Origin: Sphingomonas aracearum
GTDB lineage: Bacteria > Pseudomonadota > Alphaproteobacteria > Sphingomonadales > Sphingomonadaceae
Assembly: GCF_003345355.1 (NCBI RefSeq)
Contig: NZ_QQNB01000002.1
Coordinates: 62,001-126,000, forward strand
DNA length: 64,000 nucleotides
Direction of reading: 5' to 3'
In this document: piece by piece, positions 59,357-64,000 of the stretch
Position numbering within the stretch: position 1 is the first letter of the stretch
Layout: each line of letters begins with the position of its first letter
Translations under genes and position numbers: made by a program
Notes under the pieces: generated by a model
The model's input: only the letters and a program-made list of their open reading frames with translations
Databases searched by the model: none
Told to the model about the DNA's origin: nothing

Positions 59357-60805
59357 TCAGACCCGTGCCCGGCCGCGGGCGTAGAGGAAGTACACCGCCA
59401 GTCCGATCGCATTCCACGCGAAGAAGGCGATCTGGGTCACCGCCTGCAGGCTCGTGAAGAGGTACAGGCAGCCGACGATGGCAAGCGGCGCCACCAGCCA
59501 GGCAAGCGGCGTGCGGAACGGCCGGTGCGCCCCGGGCTCGCGCCGACGCGACACCAGGACACAGGCCGCCACCGCCACGAACGCGCACAGCGTGCCGGCA
59601 TTGGCCAGGCTGGCGATGACGTCCAGCGGCGTGACCGCGGCCAGGACGGAGACGAGCACCGCCGTCACCGCGGTGATCCGCGCGGGCGTTCCCCGCTTCG
59701 ACAGCCGCGTCAGCGCCGGCGGCAGGAAGCCGTCGCGCGCCATGACCAGGAAGATGCGGCTCTGGCCGTACAGGAAGCCCAGGATCACCGTCGGCAGCGC
59801 GATTGCGGCGGCAGCGGCGACGATCGTCGCCACACTTCCTTGCCCGATCTCGCGCAGGATCAGGGCCAGCGGCTCGGTGCTGTTGGAAAAGCGGCTGAAA
59901 TGCAGGGCGCCGATCGCCGCGGCGGCCACCACCATGTAGATCACCGTGCATGCCACCATCGACCCGACGATGCCGATCGCAAGGTCGCGCTCCGGCCGCT
60001 TCACTTCTTCGGCCGCCGTCGAGATCGCGTCAAAGCCATAGAAGGCGAAGAAGATGATCGCCGCCGCGGCCATCACCCCGCTCTTCACCACCGCGCCCGA
60101 GTTCGGATCGCAATGCAGGTTGCCGCTGCCATAGCCGAACGGCGCGAACGGGTGGAGGTTGGCGGCGTCGAAATGCGGCAGCGCCACCGCGACGAACAGC
60201 ACCAAAGTCACGATCTTCAGCACCACCAGCGCCGAGTTGATACGCGCGCTTTCCCGCGTGCCCAGGGACAGCAGCCCGGCCACCACCGCGATGATGAACA
60301 CCGCCGGCAGGTTGATCCCGAACGCGGCCTCGCGCACCGCCCCGGTGCACGCGCGCCCGGCGAGCACCGGCCCATGGGTCAGCGCATCGGGAAGGACGAT
60401 GCCCATGCCTTTCAGGAAGCCGGTGGCATAGCCGGACCAGCCGACGGCCACGGTGGCCACCACCAGCGAATATTCGAGGATCAGCGACCAGCCCACGACC
60501 CAGGCGATCACTTCGCCCAGCACGGCGTAGCTATAGGTATAGGCGCTGCCCGAGGCCGGAATGCTGGTCGCCATCTCGGCATAGCAGAGCGCGGCGCAGA
60601 CGCAGATCGCGCCGGCCACCACGAAGCTCAGCAGCACCGCGGGCCCGGCACGATCCGCGCCGACGCCGATCAGGGTGAGGATGCCGGTGCCGACGATCGC
60701 GCCCACGCCCAGGGCGACGAGATGCGGCCAGCCGAGAGTGCGCGCCAGTTGTTGGCCCGCCGGCTGCGCCTCGATCGTCTTGCGCCTCAGCAATCCCTTG
60801 TTCAC
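59357..60805 (-). CDS. APC-superfamily amino acid permease
   Basis: A 482-residue transporter with 12 or more membrane helices, starting at GTG 60805 with GGGAGG upstream (VNKGLLRRKTIEAQPAGQQL). The APC signature in TM1 is VALGVGAIVGTGILTLIG and in TM2-3 FVVAGAICVCAALCYAEMAT followed by SIPASGSAYTYSYAVLGE. Further blocks such as FFAFYGFDAISTAAEEVKRP resemble cationic amino acid transporters (CAT). Likely substrate: basic or neutral amino acids, by family only. It is on the same strand as the trehalase, 28 bp after it. Confidence 0.88.
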   Translation of the reverse strand: MNKGLLRRKTIEAQPAGQQLARTLGWPHLVALGVGAIVGTGILTLIGVGADRAGPAVLLSFVVAGAICVCAALCYAEMATSIPASGSAYTYSYAVLGEVIAWVVGWSLILEYSLVVATVAVGWSGYATGFLKGMGIVLPDALTHGPVLAGRACTGAVREAAFGINLPAVFIIAVVAGLLSLGTRESARINSALVVLKIVTLVLFVAVALPHFDAANLHPFAPFGYGSGNLHCDPNSGAVVKSGVMAAAAIIFFAFYGFDAISTAAEEVKRPERDLAIGIVGSMVACTVIYMVVAAAAIGALHFSRFSNSTEPLALILREIGQGSVATIVAAAAAIALPTVILGFLYGQSRIFLVMARDGFLPPALTRLSKRGTPARITAVTAVLVSVLAAVTPLDVIASLANAGTLCAFVAVAACVLVSRRREPGAHRPFRTPLAWLVAPLAIVGCLYLFTSLQAVTQIAFFAWNAIGLAVYFLYARGRARV

Positions 60806-60833
60806 GCGTGCCCTCCCTTGTGCGGGCACGTTC

Positions 60834-62462
60834 CTACCGGAAGGGACGCCCCGTTGGGAAGGGCGCGCCGCGTCGGCTGGAAACCAGGGCGGTCCGGTCG
60901 GGGGCGGCGCAGCGCTGCACCGCACCGGGCCAGCGATCCATGAAGCTTCTCGCCACGCCATTGGTCCAGCCGAACCCGTCCTGCGTGGCATATTCGCCAC
61001 CGCCGCCCGCGCGGCGTTCGACCACGTCATATTTCTCCAGCAAGCGCCCGCTTGCGCAATATTCGCGCGAGACGGTGGACAGCCATGCCGTGGCGATCCG
61101 CGCTGCGGGTTTGGCCATCCGGTAGCGGCCGAGCCCCTCCACCGCCACCCACTGCAACGGCGCCCAGCCGTTCGGGGCATCCCATTGCTGCCCGGTCCGC
61201 TCCATCGTTGTCGCAAGCCCGCCCGTCCCGATCAGCGGCTTCATGGCGGCGGCCGTGGCCTTTGCCCGCGCCGGGTCCGCTGCGCCCACGAACAGCGGAA
61301 AGGCCATGGCGGCGGTCCGCGCCGCCGAAGGTTGCCGGGCGTCGATGTCATAGTCCGCGTAGAAGCCGGCAGGACTCCACAGGTAGCGCCCGATGGCGCG
61401 TTGCCGGGCGGCAGCCCGCGCCCGGAACTCGCGCACGCACGGATCGTCCGCCAACGTCCGGCAATTGGCGGCGATCGCCTGCTCCATCCCGAACATCAGG
61501 CTGTTGAGGTCCACCGGCAGAAAACGGGTCGTGCGGATCGTGCCGAGCGTGCGCCCGTCTCCCAGCCACCGCGAGGAGAAATCCCAGCCGCTTTCCGCCG
61601 CCGCGCGCAGGTCGCGCCACAACTCCGGTGCCGCGCGCTGCGGGGTGGCGCGAGCGAGCGCGACATCCTCCCGCCAGCTCTCGTCGCGCGGCGCCGGCCG
61701 ATCGTCCCAATAGCGGTTCAGCACCGCGCCGTCAGGCAGGCGCACGACCCGCCGGCTCGCACCGCCCACCGGCATCCCGGCCTCGCCCGCCATCCAGAAC
61801 CGATGTTCCGCACGCAACCCGTCATTGCGCCGCTTCAGGGCCGTGCGATCGGACGAAAGCTGCACCATCAGGTAGAAGACGGGTGGTTGCGAGCGACTGA
61901 GATAATAGCTGCGCGTGCCGTTCGGGATGCGGCCATAGCGATCAATCAGGCTGGCGAAGTCGTCGATCATCGCCTCCACCATGTCCTGCCGGCCGTCGCG
62001 CCTGAGGCCGAGCATGGTGAAGTAGCTGTCCCAGTAATAGAGCTCCCGGAATCGCCCGCCCGGAACGACGAACGGCTTCGGGAGCGGCAGGGCCGTGCCG
62101 CCGTCCGGCACCTCCGTCACCCGGCGCGTCAGCTGCGGCCACAAGGCGGCGATATGTTGTGGTAGAGGCAGGCGACGAAGTTCCGGAGGCGGGGCGGACA
62201 CGGATTGCGGCACGTCGAAGTTCGCCAGCACGAAGGCGCGCAGGCCTTGATCGGACCAGCTACGCCCGCGCCACTCGGCAAGGATCCTTGCCGCCGGCCC
62301 CCGCGGCACCGCATCGGCAAAGGTCTTCGAATCGGGAAACAGCGCGCGCTCCTGCACGGCGGCGAACAGGCCGGGGAAGCGCTCGGAAGGGGGCAGCTCC
62401 CGGGGCGGCAGATCGGCCGCAAGCAGGCCCGGCCATGCCACCGCCGCCGTCCATCGCCACAT
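60834..62462 (-). CDS. treA: Periplasmic trehalase (GH37)
   Basis: A 542-residue glycoside hydrolase that splits trehalose into two glucoses. The ATG at 62462 has GGAG eight bases upstream and gives a short hydrophobic N-terminus (MWRWTAAVAWPGLLAADLPP), probably a signal peptide. Signature 1 is PGGRFRELYYWDSYFTM, signature 2 is QWDAPNGWAPLQ. The catalytic Asp lies in ESGWDFSSRW and the second acid in AGGGGEYATQDGFGWTNG. Position between a permease and an ion antiporter has no obvious meaning. Periplasmic location rests on the N-terminus. Confidence 0.93.
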   Translation of the reverse strand: MWRWTAAVAWPGLLAADLPPRELPPSERFPGLFAAVQERALFPDSKTFADAVPRGPAARILAEWRGRSWSDQGLRAFVLANFDVPQSVSAPPPELRRLPLPQHIAALWPQLTRRVTEVPDGGTALPLPKPFVVPGGRFRELYYWDSYFTMLGLRRDGRQDMVEAMIDDFASLIDRYGRIPNGTRSYYLSRSQPPVFYLMVQLSSDRTALKRRNDGLRAEHRFWMAGEAGMPVGGASRRVVRLPDGAVLNRYWDDRPAPRDESWREDVALARATPQRAAPELWRDLRAAAESGWDFSSRWLGDGRTLGTIRTTRFLPVDLNSLMFGMEQAIAANCRTLADDPCVREFRARAAARQRAIGRYLWSPAGFYADYDIDARQPSAARTAAMAFPLFVGAADPARAKATAAAMKPLIGTGGLATTMERTGQQWDAPNGWAPLQWVAVEGLGRYRMAKPAARIATAWLSTVSREYCASGRLLEKYDVVERRAGGGGEYATQDGFGWTNGVARSFMDRWPGAVQRCAAPDRTALVSSRRGAPFPTGRPFR

Positions 62463-62526
62463 CCGCCATTCTCCTCTGGCCCGCATCCTCTTGGGGAACG
62501 CGCCGGCCTCTCCTAAGGTGCCGCGG

Positions 62527-64000
62527 GTGAGTTTCTTCGAAACCCTTCTCGCGCTGCTGCTGGTGGCCATTGTGCTGCTTCAGGTTTCGCGCCGGCTGTC
62601 GCTGCCCTATCCGGCGATGCTTGCGGCGGCCGGCGTCGCCGTGGCGCTGGTGCCGGGCGTACCGACCATTGCCATCGATCCGCAGACCGCGCTGGCGCTG
62701 TTCATCGCGCCCATCCTGCTGGACGCCGCCTTCGATTTCCCCGCCAGCGCCGTGGCGCACCTGTGGCGGCCGTTGTTCGCGCTCGCGGTGCTCGCGACCG
62801 CCTTGACGGCGGGCTGCGTGGCTGTGCTCGGCTGGGCCGTCGCCGGGCTACCCTTTGCCGCAGCCCTCGCCCTGGGCGCAGTGGTCGCCCCGCCCGATGC
62901 GGCAGCCGCGACGGCGGTGATCGCCAACCTCTCCCTGCCGCACCGAACCACCGCGGTGCTGAAGGGCGAAAGCCTGATGAACGATGCCATGGCGCTGCTG
63001 CTGTTCACGGCCGCCGTGGAGGTGCAGGGCCATGGCACGATCGACGGCAGGATCGCGCTGGAACTCGGGCTGGCGGCGCCGGGCGGCATTCTGCTCGGGC
63101 TCGGCCTTGCGCTGATCTACCGCCCGCTCAGCCGCTATGTTGCCGGAACTCTGGGCGGCAACCTCCTTCAGTTCGTCAATACCTTCTGGGTCTGGATCCT
63201 TGCCGAGCGCCTTCACCTCTCCGGGGTGCTCTGCGTGGTGGCGTTCGGGATGGCGATCGCCTGGCGACAGCCGGAGCAAGCGAACCCGCGCGACCGCGTG
63301 CATTCCTATGCGGTCTGGGAAACGGTGGTGTTCCTCCTCAACGTGCTCGCCTTCCTGCTGATGGGTTTGCAGGCGAAGGTCATCGTCTTTGCCATGCCGC
63401 CCTCACGCCTGTGGAACGCGGCGAGCTTCGCGGCCATGATCGTCCCGACCGTGATCGTCGTGCGGCTTGCCTGGGTGATGGCCTATAATCGCCTGTCCGC
63501 CCGCTTCGCCGTCCTGCGCGGCGACTACGAGCCCTCTTCCCTCGCGCAGGGTTTCCTTGTCGGCTGGAGCGGCATGCGCGGGCTGGTGACGGTGGCCACC
63601 GCGTTTGCCTTGCCGCAGGACTTCCCCCAGCGCGACCTGATCGTGCTCACCGCCTTTGCCGTCGTTCTGGCCACCCTGGTCCTGCAAGGGATCACCCTTG
63701 CGCCGCTGATCCGCTGGCTCCGGCTGGACCAGGCCGAGGACCGCGATCGTGAAATGGGCGAAGCGCGCCATGCGCTCGTCGCCGCCGCGCGATCCGCATT
63801 GCAGCCCGCGCAGGGCGAGCAGGCGGAAACGCTGCGCCGCTTCTATGCCGCCGAGGGAGCGGCGCTCGACAGGCAGGAGGATCGCGAAGCCCGGCAACGC
63901 TTTCGCGCGCTCGGCCGCGATGCCGTTCGCGCGCAACGGCGCCAGCTGGAGGAGCTGCGCCATCGCCACGCGATCGGCGAGGACACGTACGAGCAGTTGC
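62527..64000 (+). CDS. CPA1/NhaP-type sodium/proton antiporter (3' end cut by window edge)
   Basis: From GTG 62527 about 491 codons are visible to the right edge, without a stop. Roughly 12 hydrophobic helices begin FFETLLALLLVAIVLLQVSR. The ion-binding segment reads LGAVVAPPDAAAATAV, where many NhaP proteins have TDPVAA, followed by LKGESLMNDAMALLLF, a strong family signature. GWSGMRGLVTVATAFALP and a cytoplasmic tail rich in Arg, Glu and Ala (residues from about 405) follow. It exports sodium or potassium in exchange for protons. It is divergent from the trehalase with a 64 bp gap. Confidence 0.93.
   Translation, partial: MSFFETLLALLLVAIVLLQVSRRLSLPYPAMLAAAGVAVALVPGVPTIAIDPQTALALFIAPILLDAAFDFPASAVAHLWRPLFALAVLATALTAGCVAVLGWAVAGLPFAAALALGAVVAPPDAAAATAVIANLSLPHRTTAVLKGESLMNDAMALLLFTAAVEVQGHGTIDGRIALELGLAAPGGILLGLGLALIYRPLSRYVAGTLGGNLLQFVNTFWVWILAERLHLSGVLCVVAFGMAIAWRQPEQANPRDRVHSYAVWETVVFLLNVLAFLLMGLQAKVIVFAMPPSRLWNAASFAAMIVPTVIVVRLAWVMAYNRLSARFAVLRGDYEPSSLAQGFLVGWSGMRGLVTVATAFALPQDFPQRDLIVLTAFAVVLATLVLQGITLAPLIRWLRLDQAEDRDREMGEARHALVAAARSALQPAQGEQAETLRRFYAAEGAALDRQEDREARQRFRALGRDAVRAQRRQLEELRHRHAIGEDTYEQL

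Overview
The window is GC-rich, densely packed chromosomal DNA. It reads as core genome of an alphaproteobacterium of the Sphingomonadaceae, most likely Sphingomonas. The pointers are the yqeY-dnaG-rpoD block, ChvI/ChvG next to HprK, RapZ and PTS proteins, a KdpE-like regulator, a 12-gene type II secretion (T2SS) operon, a TonB receptor carrying a DIVVVGR-type TonB box, and a tRNA-His that keeps the canonical G-1:C73 pair. I see no insertion sequence, prophage, CRISPR array, rRNA operon or origin. No gene appears frameshifted; only the two edge genes (carA on the left, a CPA1 antiporter on the right) are cut.

Layout. 1-10.7 kb: carA (leftward), then yqeY, dnaG and rpoD (rightward) with a composite inverted repeat between yqeY and dnaG; a Phd-like/PAS regulator candidate; an unknown gene; and a MoxR ATPase / CHAP amidase / VWA protein trio. 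10.7-15.8 kb: a 47-residue protein, a NamZ-family muramidase coupled to a DOMON-like gene (leftward), rimO, an M14-like secreted hydrolase and a TPR protein. 15.8-23.8 kb: guaB-rsmB leftward; then the translationally coupled chvI-chvG-hprK-rapZ-manX-ptsH run and an SpoU/TrmH methyltransferase rightward. 23.8-40.8 kb: one long leftward run made of gspC-D-E-F-G-H-I-J-K-L-M-N, tRNA-His, a Leu/Val-type dehydrogenase and ccmC-D-E-F-G-H-I. 40.9-46.4 kb: a prolyl-4-hydroxylase-like oxygenase, then a TonB receptor and a lipoprotein behind a PHO-box-like site. 46.4-50.6 kb: an MDR oxidoreductase, tRNA-Val, an HU gene and lon. 50.7-64 kb: two tandem M1 metallopeptidases, an ICMT-like methyltransferase, an orphan KdpE-like regulator, acnA, a DUF3617-like secreted protein, an APC permease, a periplasmic trehalase and an NhaP-type antiporter.

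How they fit together. The most coherent candidate system lies at 29.8-46.4 kb. A complete T2SS (C to N) sits beside an outer-membrane lipoprotein/TonB receptor operon whose upstream region holds a two-half-site PHO-box-like sequence. That arrangement recalls the Caulobacter ElpS locus, where a phosphate-starvation lipoprotein is encoded next to 12 T2SS genes and is released in a T2SS-dependent way. Homology to ElpS was not tested here. Other units are the seven-gene cytochrome c maturation run without ccmA or ccmB, the envelope-stress/PTS signalling run, and a heat-shock-type promoter in front of lon. Neighbouring genes are commonly translationally coupled through 1-4 base stop/start overlaps (ATGA, GTGA, TGATG).
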